This document shows positions 1 to 11,192 of a stretch of DNA of 64,000 nucleotides, piece by piece. The notes under the pieces are model-generated. The model had not been told where the DNA came from. It did no database searches and was given only the letters and a program-made list of their open reading frames with translations. Location: positions 2,852,001 to 2,916,000 of the forward strand of contig NZ_CP090064.1 in the NCBI RefSeq assembly GCF_023100685.1, in the 5' to 3' direction. How positions within the stretch are numbered: position 1 is the first letter of the stretch; every line of letters starts with the position of its first letter. The position numbers were made by a program, and so were the translations under genes. Origin of the DNA: Proteus vulgaris. GTDB lineage: Bacteria > Pseudomonadota > Gammaproteobacteria > Enterobacterales > Enterobacteriaceae.

Positions 1-912
1 GACAAATATCAATTTTTTATAAAAATAACATAATAATCATTTAGTTATGTAGATATTTTTAACTTAAAGTTTCTTTAAAAGAAGAATGAAAAAAATTAAA
101 TATTATTATATTTAATCATTTAATTTCATCACGTTAGTAATAAATGGATGATAATTAAGAAAGATTAACTATAAAATTGTATTTTTTATCTTTATTCCTT
201 CAATTTCCTCATTAGAAATAATCAAATGTACGTTTATTTATAGTTATGAAAAATGTTTTAACCCACTCATTTTATGGAGTTTTTGGCTCACTAAATACGT
301 TAGAGTCATTCAATATACTGTTTTTAAGGTTATTTAATTTTATAAATAAACCGAAAAAACCTATAAATCATCAAAAAAAGAGCAGATCTTTCTTTTAATA
401 TTAATATCGTTTTTTGAATATTTCAGGCTAATACGTAGAAGGTATTCAAAGAGTTACTCATCTTTGTTTTAAATATAGAATGCCAATTAAGATATGAAAG
501 CCCTTATTTTCTCTTTGGAAACACCTCTATTTTCCGGATAAACATAACAAAATGTAAAAAACGTTTTGAAAAACCGCCTTTTAACTTTTGCATCATGTAG
601 AAGGCTTAATGTCTGAATAGGCTAAAACAACCATATAGAAACAGAGTGAATAAGAGGAAAGAATCAAAGAAAATGAAACGAGCTGTGGTACATGAAAATG
701 AATGAAGCCATTAGGATGACTTAGAAAGCGCATACACTTGAAGTTAGTGTAATAGCTAAAACGATGCGATAACTTATGAAAAGCTAATTTAAAAATCAAT
801 TAGTTAGGTTGTAGAACAACATATAAAAATAAAACGTTAAATCACTGATCATGATTATTTAAAGAGAATATAGGAAGTAAATAAGAAAGTAATGAGAGAG
901 GATAAAAAGAAG
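1..912. other. AT-rich region without a convincing gene
   Basis: Very AT-rich stretch downstream of the tRNA operon. No reading frame has a believable start, ribosome binding site and protein-like composition; the longest (68 codons, minus strand, 593-799) has no recognisable motif. No canonical strong terminator for the tRNA operon is visible; a weak hairpin (5-bp arms GTTGT/ACAAC) lies at about 807-819. Probably intergenic or decayed sequence. Confidence 0.5.
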
Positions 913-988
913 TGGTGGGCGGTATTGGGCTCGAACCAACGACCTCCTCCTTGTAAGGGAGATGCTCTACCAACTGAGCTAACCGCCC
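913..988 (-). tRNA. tRNA-Val (UAC), last gene of the operon
   Basis: Read on the minus strand this is a 76-nt cloverleaf starting GGGCGGT and ending ACCGCCC-A-CCA, with encoded CCA. The anticodon loop CTTACAA gives anticodon UAC (valine). The sequence is identical to the three tRNA-Val copies at 1350-1659 and it is separated from them by three tRNA-Lys genes. Confidence 0.96.
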
Positions 989-1002
989 GCTTGATTATTA
1001 AA

Positions 1003-1078
1003 TGGTGGGTCGTGGGCGATTCGAACGCCCGACCAATTGATTAAAAGTCAACTGCTCTACCGACTGAGCTAACGACCC
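1003..1078 (-). tRNA. tRNA-Lys (UUU)
   Basis: 76-nt cloverleaf with acceptor GGGTCGT/ACGACCC, encoded CCA and anticodon loop CTTTTAA, giving anticodon UUU (lysine). Identical to the two neighbouring tRNA-Lys copies. It lies 14 nt from the last tRNA-Val, consistent with one polycistronic precursor. Confidence 0.96.
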
Positions 1079-1118
1079 ATTTAATAATTTTGCGTAAATC
1101 TGTAAGTAGCTTTGTGAA

Positions 1119-1194
1119 TGGTGGGTCGTGGGCGATTCGAACGCCCGACCAATTGATTAAAAGTCAACTGCTCTACCGACTGAGCTAACGACCC
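1119..1194 (-). tRNA. tRNA-Lys (UUU)
   Basis: Second identical tRNA-Lys(UUU) copy, 76 nt with encoded CCA. The spacers either side (about 40 nt) differ in sequence although the tRNA bodies are identical, as expected for gene conversion or purifying selection acting on the tRNA only. Confidence 0.96.
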
Positions 1195-1232
1195 GTCACA
1201 ATGTTCACTACTTTATGTTGTATTTTTAGGAA

Positions 1233-1308
1233 TGGTGGGTCGTGGGCGATTCGAACGCCCGACCAATTGATTAAAAGTCAACTGCTCTACCGACTGAGCT
1301 AACGACCC
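1233..1308 (-). tRNA. tRNA-Lys (UUU)
   Basis: Third identical tRNA-Lys(UUU) copy and the first of the lysine block in transcription order. 76 nt, CCA encoded, anticodon loop CTTTTAA. Confidence 0.96.
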
Positions 1309-1349
1309 ATACCTAATTATGTGATATTGCGCGAAATAACCGAATGAAG

Positions 1350-1425
1350 TGGTGGGCGGTATTGGGCTCGAACCAACGACCTCCTCCTTGTAAGGGAGAT
1401 GCTCTACCAACTGAGCTAACCGCCC
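1350..1425 (-). tRNA. tRNA-Val (UAC)
   Basis: 76-nt tRNA with anticodon UAC and encoded CCA, third in transcription order. In E. coli the region next to gltX carries the valUXY-lysV operon; this copy corresponds to that valine block by position. Confidence 0.96.
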
Positions 1426-1468
1426 ACTTCATGATGACTAAATTCTCACTACCACGCTTTAATGTAAT

Positions 1469-1544
1469 TGGTGGGCGGTATTGGGCTCGAACCAACGACC
1501 TCCTCCTTGTAAGGGAGATGCTCTACCAACTGAGCTAACCGCCC
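1469..1544 (-). tRNA. tRNA-Val (UAC)
   Basis: Second tRNA-Val(UAC) in transcription order, sequence identical to the other three copies, 76 nt with encoded CCA. Confidence 0.96.
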
Positions 1545-1583
1545 AATTACATCAAATCATACAACGTATCACAACGAAAATAA

Positions 1584-1659
1584 TGGTGGGCGGTATTGGG
1601 CTCGAACCAACGACCTCCTCCTTGTAAGGGAGATGCTCTACCAACTGAGCTAACCGCCC
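1584..1659 (-). tRNA. tRNA-Val (UAC), first gene of the operon
   Basis: Promoter-proximal tRNA-Val(UAC) of the seven-gene leftward operon; 76 nt with encoded CCA. Its 5' end lies 15 bp from the -10 hexamer, so the primary leader is only a few nucleotides long. Confidence 0.96.
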
Positions 1660-1674
1660 GTCGTGATGGGGTGC

Positions 1675-1702
1675 ATTATAGGGATACTGCGCTATGAGTC
1701 AA
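1675..1702 (-). promoter_or_regulatory. Promoter of the Val/Lys tRNA operon
   Basis: On the minus strand the -35 TTGACT (1697-1702) and the perfect -10 TATAAT (1675-1680) are 16 bp apart. They are followed by the C-rich discriminator GCACCCC, typical of stringently controlled stable-RNA promoters. The position just upstream of the first tRNA-Val fits one transcription unit of seven tRNAs. Confidence 0.85.
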
Positions 1703-1877
1703 CGATTTTTATCAGATTTTTATCGTGAAAATGACTGTTCGTTTTATTTTTAGTCAAGATGCTTTTTTTAGCACCATAAGTGACACAGCAATTAACCAAA
1801 ATAATCTTATGAGTAGCCTTCGTCAAACAAAACATCATCAATTTGAAATTTTTATCTCTGTTAAAAGCTTAATGTCA

Positions 1878-1905
1878 TTGAGGAATTAGCATCCAGTGAT
1901 AAAAT
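1878..1905 (+). promoter_or_regulatory. Putative gltX promoter
   Basis: TTGAGG (1878-1883) and TAAAAT (1900-1905) are separated by 16 bp, about 75 bp upstream of the gltX start. This is the best sigma70-like match between the divergent tRNA operon and gltX. Pattern match by eye only. Confidence 0.4.
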
Positions 1906-1978
1906 AAGGCAACCATTTCGTTTTTTTGATAATCACGATTACTTATCTATATAAGTAAGACGTACTAAGGCAATCCCA

Positions 1979-3397
1979 ATGAGTAAAATAAAAACCCGTT
2001 TTGCACCAAGTCCTACTGGCTATCTACATGTTGGTGGTGCGCGCACCGCACTTTATTCCTGGTTATATAGCCGTCACAATAAGGGCGAGTTTGTACTGCG
2101 TATTGAAGACACCGACTTAGAACGTTCTACTCAGCCAGCCATCGATGCAATCATGGACGGTATGAATTGGTTAAATCTGAATTGGGATGAAGGTCCTTAT
2201 TATCAGACTAAACGCTTCGATCGCTATAACCAAGTTATCGATCAGATGTTATCTGCGGGCACTGCGTACCGTTGCTACTGCTCTAAAGAACGTTTAGAAC
2301 AGTTACGCGAAGATCAAATGGCGAAAGGTGAAAAACCTCGTTACGATGGTTGTTGCCGTGGTGGTAATCATAATCACAGTGCTGATGAACCCCATGTTGT
2401 GCGTTTCTTAAACCCACAAGAAGGCTCTGTGATTTTTGATGATAAAATCCGTGGCCCGATTGAATTTAGCAACCAAGAATTGGATGACCTCATTATTCGT
2501 CGTACTGATGGCTCTCCAACTTATAACTTCTGTGTTGTTATTGATGACTGGGATATGGAAATTACTCACGTGATCCGTGGTGAAGATCATATCAATAACA
2601 CTCCTCGCCAAATCAATATTCTCAAAGCATTGGGTGCACCTGTACCTGAATATGCTCACGTATCAATGATCTTAGGTGATGACGGTAAAAAACTGTCTAA
2701 ACGTTATAATGCTGTAAGTGTGATGCAATACCGCGATGACGGCTATTTGCCAGAAGCACTATTAAACTACTTAGTACGTTTAGGCTGGTCTCATGGTGAC
2801 CAAGAGATCTTTACTATTGATGAAATGATTGAGCACTTCACTTTAGAAGCTATCAGCAAATCAGCCAGTGCATTTAATACTGATAAATTACTTTGGTTAA
2901 ATCATCATTACATCAATACGTTGCCAGCAGAAAAAGTCGCTGTTCATTTAGATTGGCATATCAAACAACAAAATATTGATACCAGCAATGGTCCATCATT
3001 AGTTGAGCTGATCAAATTATTAGGTGAACGCTGTAAAACATTAAAAGAAATGGCTGAAAGTTGTCATTACTTCTATATTGATTTCGAAACCTTTGAAGAA
3101 ACAGCTGCGAAAAAACATTTACGCCCAGTCGCTCGCCAACCATTAGAAGTGGTTCGTGATAAATTATCTGCTATTACTGATTGGACTGCTGAAAATGTTC
3201 ACCAAGCTATTCAAGATACCGCTGATGAATTAGAAATCGGTATGGGTAAAGTTGGTATGCCATTACGTGTTGCTGTAACGGGTGCAGGCCAATCTCCTGG
3301 CTTAGATGTTACTGTTCATGCTATTGGTAAAACACGTAGTATTGCGCGTATTAATAAAGCATTAGACTTTATTACAGAAAGAGAAAATCAAGCTTAA
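1979..3397 (+). CDS. gltX: Glutamyl-tRNA synthetase
   Basis: Cytoplasmic class I aminoacyl-tRNA synthetase that charges tRNA-Glu with glutamate. The 472-aa product is full length (E. coli about 471). The HIGH-type signature appears as [11 protein letters not shown] near residue 11 and the KMSKS-type loop as KKLSKR near residue 238. The C-terminal anticodon-binding half is intact. ATG is preceded by AAGG 8 nt upstream. It is monocistronic, divergent from the tRNA operon and closed by its own terminator; gltX next to Val/Lys and Ala tRNA genes is the classical enterobacterial arrangement. Confidence 0.98.
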   Translation: MSKIKTRFAPSPTGYLHVGGARTALYSWLYSRHNKGEFVLRIEDTDLERSTQPAIDAIMDGMNWLNLNWDEGPYYQTKRFDRYNQVIDQMLSAGTAYRCYCSKERLEQLREDQMAKGEKPRYDGCCRGGNHNHSADEPHVVRFLNPQEGSVIFDDKIRGPIEFSNQELDDLIIRRTDGSPTYNFCVVIDDWDMEITHVIRGEDHINNTPRQINILKALGAPVPEYAHVSMILGDDGKKLSKRYNAVSVMQYRDDGYLPEALLNYLVRLGWSHGDQEIFTIDEMIEHFTLEAISKSASAFNTDKLLWLNHHYINTLPAEKVAVHLDWHIKQQNIDTSNGPSLVELIKLLGERCKTLKEMAESCHYFYIDFETFEETAAKKHLRPVARQPLEVVRDKLSAITDWTAENVHQAIQDTADELEIGMGKVGMPLRVAVTGAGQSPGLDVTVHAIGKTRSIARINKALDFITERENQA

Positions 3398-3425
3398 TTT
3401 ACACATTAAACTTGCTGACTAAGAG

Positions 3426-3461
3426 AGATACATTCCTAAATTACGGAATGTATCTTTTTTT
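3426..3461 (+). terminator. gltX rho-independent terminator
   Basis: 11-bp perfect stem AGATACATTCC/GGAATGTATCT with an 8-nt loop followed by a run of T, about 30 nt after the gltX stop codon. Confidence 0.9.
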
Positions 3462-3554
3462 TGTATTCTTTTTCAGCAATCAACAAATAATGTGAGATTA
3501 ACTGATTGACAGTATTGTGCTTGTTGCCTATTATCAAGCCCGTTCCAGTATGTT

Positions 3555-3630
<76 letters not shown>

Positions 3631-3656
3631 ATATACTCTAGAACAATCCAATATGT

Positions 3657-3732
<76 letters not shown>

Positions 3733-3741
3733 GAATTTCAA

Positions 3742-3775
3742 GATCCTGAAGAGAAATCTTCGGGATTTTTTGTTT
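3742..3775 (+). terminator. Terminator of the tRNA-Ala pair
   Basis: Hairpin ATCCTGAAG / CTTCGGGAT (one T-G pair) with a short loop, followed by TTTTTTGTTTT, directly after the second tRNA-Ala. Confidence 0.85.
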
Positions 3776-3793
3776 TCTACTCCTTATTCATTT

Positions 3794-4549
3794 CTATTGT
3801 GCAGTGTAACCCCCATCAACGGCATAAAATGCACCTGTTGTGAAACTACTTTCATCTGAAAGTAAAAAAGCAACGGTTTTAGCGACTTCTTCTCTGGTTG
3901 CCATACGTTTCATTGGGTGTGTATCTGCCATCCATTCACGTACTTCGTTGGGTAGCATTTGCATCCTTGGTGTATCGACATAACCAGGACCTATTGCATT
4001 GATCCTTATTCCTTTATCTGCAAATTCAAGTGCAGCTGAACGAGTGATCCCTAATACGGCATGTTTAGCTGCCGTATATGCTGAAATACCTGCAATACCG
4101 ACAACGCCATTAGATGAAGAAAGATTAACAATACTCCCTCCCCCACTTTTTAATATTGCGGGTATACCATATTTCAAGCCATAAAATACGCTATTAATAT
4201 CGGTATCGATTACTGCTTTCCAATCTTCAATCTCATAATCCACAATAGATGTATTATGAGGCCCCGTGATCCCTGCATTGTTAACTAAGCCATGTAATGC
4301 TCCAGCTTGCGACATAACAGCCTCAATCATTTTTTCGACCTGAGAAGGTGAGGTCATATCAGCCTGCAAAGCAATGACTTTTTTACCCGTTATATCAATA
4401 GAACACGCTGTTTTTATTACTTGATCTAAATGCCTACCGGTAATGAAAACCGTCGCACCACGTTGAAATAGCAATTGTGCAATACCTTCACCTACACCTG
4501 TACTTGCACCAGTGACTAAAATCACTTTATCCTTAAAATAATCTTTCAT
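3794..4549 (-). CDS. SDR-family NAD(P)-dependent oxidoreductase
   Basis: Classical short-chain dehydrogenase/reductase, 251 aa from the chosen start. It shows the Rossmann cofactor motif TGASTGVGEGIA near residue 13, NNAG near residue 90, the catalytic YTAAK pair and a C-terminal DGGYTAQ. The substrate cannot be predicted. I chose the ATG at 4549, preceded by AGGTG 7 nt upstream, over one nine codons further up that lacks a ribosome site. It is divergent from a marR-type gene with three palindromes between, so it is probably the regulator's target. Confidence 0.88.
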   Translation of the reverse strand: MKDYFKDKVILVTGASTGVGEGIAQLLFQRGATVFITGRHLDQVIKTACSIDITGKKVIALQADMTSPSQVEKMIEAVMSQAGALHGLVNNAGITGPHNTSIVDYEIEDWKAVIDTDINSVFYGLKYGIPAILKSGGGSIVNLSSSNGVVGIAGISAYTAAKHAVLGITRSAALEFADKGIRINAIGPGYVDTPRMQMLPNEVREWMADTHPMKRMATREEVAKTVAFLLSDESSFTTGAFYAVDGGYTAQ

Positions 4550-4604
4550 TTTTATTTCACCTATTAACAATGACATCTCGTTTTATCGTACAATCGGAAG
4601 GTAA

Positions 4605-4618
4605 TTAACTAAAGTTAA
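4605..4618. promoter_or_regulatory. Palindromic operator 1 (marR/SDR intergenic)
   Basis: TTAACT-AA-AGTTAA, an inverted repeat with 6-bp arms, located 56 bp upstream of the SDR start. It has the same arms as two further palindromes in this 180-bp gap and is the likely binding site for the adjacent MarR protein. Confidence 0.6.
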
Positions 4619-4636
4619 CTATACATCATGATATTT

Positions 4637-4654
4637 GATTAACTTTAGTTAATC
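4637..4654. promoter_or_regulatory. Palindromic operator 2 (marR/SDR intergenic)
   Basis: GATTAACT-TT-AGTTAATC, perfect 8-bp arms around a 2-bp centre, the longest of the three sites. Its centre is 34 bp from operator 1 and 53 bp from operator 3. Confidence 0.65.
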
Positions 4655-4690
4655 AATATAAAGTTTCTTCACGCGGGATGACCTGATAAA

Positions 4691-4706
4691 ATTAACTTTA
4701 GTTAAT
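4691..4706. promoter_or_regulatory. Palindromic operator 3 (marR/SDR intergenic)
   Basis: ATTAACT-TT-AGTTAAT, perfect 7-bp arms, ending 24 bp before the marR-type start codon. A repressor here would overlap the promoter or leader of the regulator, suggesting autoregulation. Confidence 0.62.
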
Positions 4707-4729
4707 ATTATTCATGAGATGACGTATTT

Positions 4730-5170
4730 ATGGAAAAATGTGAATTAGAAAATGCATTATCATTATTACAATGCACATTAGTCGCGCAACGCACTCGTTA
4801 TACCCCAGAACAAGTCACTTGGGGTCAATATGATGTTTTAGAATTATTGCGCTTACGAGGTGATTTAACCCCATCCCAATTAAGTCATTCGTTAGCGATT
4901 TCAAGACAAAATTTATCGAAGTTTATGCGAGGGTTAAAAACCTTAGGATTTATTGCACAGTATCGTTCAGAAAAAGATAAACGTGAGTTTATTACCCATT
5001 TAACTGATGATGGCCACGCTTTTTTAGCAAGAGCAGCATTAGGTCGTAAACAAAATGCTGAAAAAATAAGTGAGTGTTTGACATTGGGAGAACAAACATT
5101 ATTTATTGAATTAAGTCAGAAAATTATTAACGCATTAGCACCTGAAAAATCAGGTCTAGATAATAATTAA
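4730..5170 (+). CDS. MarR-family transcriptional regulator
   Basis: 146-aa protein with a winged helix-turn-helix of the MarR type. The DNA-recognition segment is around residues 44-72 (LTPSQLSHSLAISRQNLSKF) and the wing includes SEKDKREFITHLTDDG. No periplasmic or membrane segment, so a cytoplasmic DNA-binding dimer is expected. GAGATGA lies about 8 nt upstream of ATG. It is divergent from the SDR gene, and the three TTAACT-nn-AGTTAA palindromes between them are the likely operators. The inducer is unknown. Confidence 0.88.
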   Translation: MEKCELENALSLLQCTLVAQRTRYTPEQVTWGQYDVLELLRLRGDLTPSQLSHSLAISRQNLSKFMRGLKTLGFIAQYRSEKDKREFITHLTDDGHAFLARAALGRKQNAEKISECLTLGEQTLFIELSQKIINALAPEKSGLDNN

Positions 5171-5172
5171 TA

Positions 5173-5388
5173 TCACCGCTTTAAGGGCTTTAATAGTCCT
5201 TCTAAGCCTTCAATTTTAATTGCAAGGGTCATCTCCATGAGTTGCCCTAGTTTTCCTTCAGGGAACTCTCCTTTCTTAGCAAACCATAATAAATACTCTT
5301 CAGGTAAATCAACCAACATTCGCCCCTTGTACTTACCAAATGGCATTTGTGTGTTTGCTATATCAATAAGATGCTGTTTTTCTAGCAT
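5173..5388 (-). CDS. ypeB: DUF3820 family protein (YpeB-like)
   Basis: Small cytoplasmic protein of 71 aa, matching the DUF3820 family in length and in the pattern MPFGKYKGR...LPEEYLLWF...FPEG-LG. E. coli YpeB (about 72 aa) sits in the same gltX-nupC-ligA neighbourhood. The family is linked by annotation to exonuclease-like or quorum-regulated proteins but has no firm biochemical role. It is convergent with the marR-type gene, with only 2 bp between the stop codons. Confidence 0.85.
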   Translation of the reverse strand: MLEKQHLIDIANTQMPFGKYKGRMLVDLPEEYLLWFAKKGEFPEGKLGQLMEMTLAIKIEGLEGLLKPLKR

Positions 5389-5440
5389 ATTCTATACCGT
5401 TGTTATCGAAGGAAAGGATCAATTATAGGGTAATTTAAAG

Positions 5441-5470
5441 ATAAAAAAAGCAGTACCCGAAGGTACTGCT
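5441..5470 (-). terminator. nupC terminator
   Basis: 9-bp perfect stem AGCAGTACC/GGTACTGCT with tetraloop CGAA, followed on the minus strand by TTTTTTTATC. It ends transcription from nupC before ypeB. Confidence 0.88.
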
Positions 5471-5551
5471 TGATTTTTTATTACCTGATGAACAAGTAAT
5501 GTGGTTTACATTGTTATTTTATTCACATGCTATCTGTTTTATCTTGAGCGA

Positions 5552-6736
5552 TTAAACAAACAAACCTGCGATAGCCGCTGATAAGAAGCTCACTAATGTA
5601 GAACCGAACAGTAATTTCAGACCGAAACGAGAAACAACGTTACCTTGCATTTCATTTAGACCTTTAATCGCACCTGCTACAATTCCGATTGAAGAGAAGT
5701 TAGCAAATGAAACTAAGAATACTGATAAAATACCCACTGAGCGTGGTGAAATATCGGCTGCGATATCTTGTAAGCTACCCATTGCAACGAATTCGTTAGA
5801 CACTAATTTCGTTGCCATCACACTACCAACACGTAATGCATCTTGTTCTGGTACACCAATTACCCATGCTAATGGATAGAAAACGTAACCTAAGCAATCT
5901 TGGAAGCTAATACCAAAAATCATGCTGAAAATTGCATTCACTGCAGCAATTAAAGCAATGAAACCAATCAGCATTGCAGCTACGATTAATGCAACTTTGA
6001 AACCAGCTAGAATGTATTCCCCTAACATTTCAAAGAAGCTTTGACCTTCATGAAGATTACCCATTTGAATATCTTCTTCATTCTCAACAGAATATGGGTT
6101 AATCACAGAAAGGACGATAAAGGTACTGAACATATTCAGTACTAGAGCAGCAACAACGTATTTTGGATCTAACATTGTCATGTATGCACCAACAATTGAC
6201 ATTGATACTGTCGACATTGCTGTTGCAGCCATGGTGTACATACGACGCTGAGACATTTTGCCTAAAACATCTTTATAGGCAATAAAGTTCTCTGATTGAC
6301 CAAGAACTAATGAGCTAACTGCGTTGAATGATTCCAGTTTCCCCATACCATTCACTTTAGAAAGCACAGTACCGATAATGCGGATCACGAAAGGTAATAC
6401 TTTGATATGTTGAAGAATACCAATTAATGCAGAAATAAAGATAATTGGACATAATACATTCAGGAAGAAGAATGCTAAACCACCTTTCATCATGCCACCG
6501 AATACAAATTCAGTACCTTGGGCAGCGTAACCTAATAAGTGATCAAATAATCCAGCAAAACCACGAACAAAACCTTCACCAACATCAGAGTTGAGGAAGA
6601 ACCATGCTAATGCGATTTCAATAACTAATAACTGCACGATATAACGCAGACGGATCCCTTTGCGATTATTACTCGCAATGAATGCTAATGCGCCAATAAC
6701 GGCGAGTGCTAAAACGAAGTGAATGATAGAAGACAT
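5552..6736 (-). CDS. nupC: Nucleoside:H+ symporter NupC
   Basis: Inner-membrane concentrative nucleoside transporter (CNT family) importing pyrimidine and adenine nucleosides with protons. The 394-aa product has the hydrophobic profile of the family and conserved segments such as GQSENFIA near residue 147 and [12 protein letters not shown] near residue 313. E. coli NupC is 400 aa, so it is full length. GGAG lies 6 nt upstream of ATG. A perfect CRP-type site is upstream, matching the cAMP-CRP control known for nupC. Monocistronic with its own terminator. Confidence 0.96.
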   Translation of the reverse strand: MSSIIHFVLALAVIGALAFIASNNRKGIRLRYIVQLLVIEIALAWFFLNSDVGEGFVRGFAGLFDHLLGYAAQGTEFVFGGMMKGGLAFFFLNVLCPIIFISALIGILQHIKVLPFVIRIIGTVLSKVNGMGKLESFNAVSSLVLGQSENFIAYKDVLGKMSQRRMYTMAATAMSTVSMSIVGAYMTMLDPKYVVAALVLNMFSTFIVLSVINPYSVENEEDIQMGNLHEGQSFFEMLGEYILAGFKVALIVAAMLIGFIALIAAVNAIFSMIFGISFQDCLGYVFYPLAWVIGVPEQDALRVGSVMATKLVSNEFVAMGSLQDIAADISPRSVGILSVFLVSFANFSSIGIVAGAIKGLNEMQGNVVSRFGLKLLFGSTLVSFLSAAIAGLFV

Positions 6737-6797
6737 GCATGCTCCAAAAATAAAAATAAATCTTGAGGAGCATTTTATGTAACGCGTAACATTAGGA

Positions 6798-6813
6798 TGT
6801 GACTATTGTCACA
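6798..6813. promoter_or_regulatory. CRP-type site upstream of nupC
   Basis: TGTGA-CTATTG-TCACA, a perfect match to the CRP half-sites with the right 6-bp spacing, 62 bp upstream of the nupC start. E. coli nupC is activated by cAMP-CRP and modulated by CytR; the site suggests the same control here. Confidence 0.75.
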
Positions 6814-6899
6814 ATATCATGAAACCGCATACACACTATTTATTAAATAAGATAGGTTGATCACACTTTATAAGTTACTAAAGAAACATTAAATGTAAA

Positions 6900-6915
6900 T
6901 TTCACTTAAGTGAAA
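6900..6915. repeat. 16-bp perfect palindrome
   Basis: TTTCACTTAAGTGAAA lies between the nupC promoter region and the ligA terminator and abuts the terminator stem. It may be an operator for an unknown regulator, or chance in AT-rich DNA. Confidence 0.35.
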
Positions 6916-6947
6916 AATGCTACTGAGAGCGTTTCTCAGTAGCATTT
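6915..6947 (-). terminator. ligA terminator
   Basis: 14-bp perfect stem AAATGCTACTGAGA/TCTCAGTAGCATTT with a 5-nt loop, starting 18 nt after the ligA stop codon. Confidence 0.85.
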
Positions 6948-6964
6948 ACTAAATAATAGAGTGA

Positions 6965-8995
<2,031 letters not shown>

Positions 8996-9010
8996 TTATC
9001 ACCAAAGAAG

Positions 9011-9039
9011 AAAAACCCCCGCAAGCGGGGGCTTTTTTA
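9011..9039 (-). terminator. Terminator between zipA and ligA
   Basis: GC-only stem CCCCCGC/GCGGGGG with a tiny loop, A-rich on one side and T-rich on the other, so it can work in both directions. It sits in the 57-bp gap between the zipA stop and the ligA start, so ligA must have its own promoter or depend on read-through. Confidence 0.85.
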
Positions 9040-9049
9040 CAGATAGAAA

Positions 9050-10084
9050 CTATTGATTTAAATCCAGCGTCCTGCGAATTCTAGATTTATAAAGCTCGAT
9101 TTTTTGTGGTGTTAAGAGTTTGCGCTCATCATCAAGTACAACTCCTCCCACATCAGATGCAATACGTTGAGCTGCAAGCAACATCAATTTAAAGTTTTGG
9201 TTAGCATCACCATAAGATGGCACCATCATAAACATAGAGACACCTGGTGTGGTTAATTCAGCCATGGTATCTATATCAAAGGTTCCCGGCTTCACCATGT
9301 TGGCTAAGCTAAACAAAACAGGACCATTAGCCGTTGGATTTAGATGACGATGGAAAATATTCATTTCTCCAAACTGGAATCCAGCTTGAATAATACTTTG
9401 CATCAATATTTCACCATCCAACATTTGACCATGGTGCGCACTTACGTTTAAGACAATAACCAGCTCTTTCTCTGCTTCTTCTACAGGTTCTACAACTGGC
9501 GCAGATCCCGTTTTTGGCTCTTCAGCCGGAGCATGATGCGAAGATTCAGTTTCAGCAGGAGTCACATGAGCCGTTGTCTCTGAAATCGAAGGCTCTGAGC
9601 TCACCGATGAGCTTGCATTAACGTGTGATTTTATTTCACCCGCTACATTGACCACTGGAGCTTGTCTTGGCTCATCCCTAACAACAGGTGCAGATTCTTT
9701 TTCAATAACATCAAATACTCCAAGGCTTGGCTCTTGTTGTAGTGATGTTTCATTAGAATGCCCTTTTGCTTGGTTCTCAGACATTAATGGATCTCTATCT
9801 GCCACCGAAAATTCAGGTTCATGTAGAGACTCCGATTTTATCGGTAGCTCACTCTCCCGCTTTTCAGTAGAGGATAAAGTTGATGTCTGATGACTAGTCT
9901 CAGCATATTGTGGTTCGTCATCGTTCTCATCTGACTGATAATTCTGTTTCTGACGTTTTACTGGGCGATTACGGAAAAGCTTAGAACGCTCTTTTCGACC
10001 AATCCATAAGCCGTGTAATAACAAAGCTATGATTAAAATCGCACCAACAACGATTAATATCAGACGCAAATTTTGCTGCATCAT
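9050..10084 (-). CDS. zipA: Cell division protein ZipA
   Basis: Inner-membrane division protein that anchors FtsZ filaments. The 344-aa product has an N-terminal membrane anchor (residues 6-27), a basic stretch (RKERSKLF...RPVKRQK) and a long Pro/Ser/Glu-rich linker to about residue 205. The C-terminal FtsZ-binding ZipA domain begins near [11 protein letters not shown]. It is slightly longer than E. coli ZipA (328), the difference being in the linker. Divergent from cysZ, as in other enterobacteria. Confidence 0.96.
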   Translation of the reverse strand: MMQQNLRLILIVVGAILIIALLLHGLWIGRKERSKLFRNRPVKRQKQNYQSDENDDEPQYAETSHQTSTLSSTEKRESELPIKSESLHEPEFSVADRDPLMSENQAKGHSNETSLQQEPSLGVFDVIEKESAPVVRDEPRQAPVVNVAGEIKSHVNASSSVSSEPSISETTAHVTPAETESSHHAPAEEPKTGSAPVVEPVEEAEKELVIVLNVSAHHGQMLDGEILMQSIIQAGFQFGEMNIFHRHLNPTANGPVLFSLANMVKPGTFDIDTMAELTTPGVSMFMMVPSYGDANQNFKLMLLAAQRIASDVGGVVLDDERKLLTPQKIELYKSRIRRTLDLNQ

Positions 10085-10307
10085 TTCTATCTCTGTTGTC
10101 TTGAGGTTTAATAGCCACGTTGGCGAATATTACTTTTTACTAAGAGTATTTGCCAATGCTCATAAGTGCAAGCCAATACTTAATTTTCTTGTCACAAAGA
10201 TACACACTTCAATCTCTTATGCGCATTTTTTAGACAATTCATGACTAGTAAGGCTGATTATCTCCCTATATGATACTAGCTTGCCCTCATTGGAGAGAAT
10301 AGGAAGT

Positions 10308-11078
10308 ATGACAAATTTGACAGAAACGAATAAAAATTTAAATGGATTTCATTATTTTGCTCTTGGTTGGCGTTTAATTACACGCAAAGGGCTAAAACGT
10401 TTTGTTATCTTGCCGTTACTTGCCAATATTATTATTCTCGGAAGTGCCTTTTGGTGGTTATATGGTCAAATTGGCGATATGGTCAATTGGATGATGGAAA
10501 AAGTCCCTGATTGGTTACAATGGCTAAGCTATTTAATTTGGCCATTATCCGTTATTTTTATTTTATTGGTGTTCACTTATTTCTTTAGCACCTTAGCTAA
10601 TATTATTGCCTCTCCTTTTAATGGTCTGTTGGCTGAAAAATTAGAAGGTCAAATAACCGGTATTGCACCACCAGATACGGGAGTTACGGGTATATTAAAA
10701 GATATTCCACGTATTCTAAAACGTGAATTAACCAAAATAGCTTATTATTTACCTCGAGCTATTGTCTTGTTATTACTTTATTTTATCCCTGTTGTCGGAC
10801 AAACTGTTGCTCCTATTTTATGGTTTGCTTTTGGTGCTTGGATGATGGCAATTCAATATAATGACTTCCCATTTGATAACCATAAAATTTCATTTGCAGC
10901 GATGAAATCCTCACTCAAACAGGACAAATGGAATAATCTTCAATTTGGTATGATTATTAATATTTTTACCATGATCCCTATTCTAAATTTAGTCATCATG
11001 CCTGTCGCTATTTGTGGTGCAACAGCAATGTGGTGCGATCGTTATCGCAAACAACATACACAACAAGGGCAGTGGTAA
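10308..11078 (+). CDS. cysZ: Sulfate transporter CysZ
   Basis: Inner-membrane sulfate permease feeding the cysteine pathway. 256 aa from the chosen start (E. coli 253) with several membrane segments near residues 30-50, 70-95, 145-175 and 210-235. I placed the start at the ATG at 10308, preceded by AGGAAG, rather than at an in-frame TTG 27 bp upstream. Family alignments start with the equivalent [11 protein letters not shown] region soon after the methionine. Divergent from zipA and upstream of cysK. Confidence 0.94.
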   Translation: MTNLTETNKNLNGFHYFALGWRLITRKGLKRFVILPLLANIIILGSAFWWLYGQIGDMVNWMMEKVPDWLQWLSYLIWPLSVIFILLVFTYFFSTLANIIASPFNGLLAEKLEGQITGIAPPDTGVTGILKDIPRILKRELTKIAYYLPRAIVLLLLYFIPVVGQTVAPILWFAFGAWMMAIQYNDFPFDNHKISFAAMKSSLKQDKWNNLQFGMIINIFTMIPILNLVIMPVAICGATAMWCDRYRKQHTQQGQW

Positions 11079-11108
11079 GCATTATCTCGTCGCTTATCGA
11101 TCATGTTG

Positions 11109-11142
11109 AAAAACCCCGTTTTATTAAAACGGGGTTTTATTT
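11109..11142 (+). terminator. cysZ terminator
   Basis: Strong symmetrical hairpin AAAACCCCGTTTTA/TAAAACGGGGTTTT followed by ATTTTAT, 30 nt after the cysZ stop. It may also stop transcription in the other direction. Confidence 0.88.
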
Positions 11143-11192
11143 TATAGGTTATATTTAAAATGCTAATTGTGTTTATTTAGCAATTGAACATA

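Noticed and set aside
593..799. 68-codon minus-strand frame in the AT-rich left end
   Set aside because: No ribosome site, no recognisable motif, composition follows the AT-rich DNA; likely chance.
1213..1538. Several 60-65 codon frames across the tRNA block
   Set aside because: They run through identical tRNA genes on either strand and are not protein genes.
913..1659. Regularly repeated 76-bp sequences as a possible CRISPR array
   Set aside because: The repeats are complete tRNA cloverleaves with CCA; spacers vary in length.
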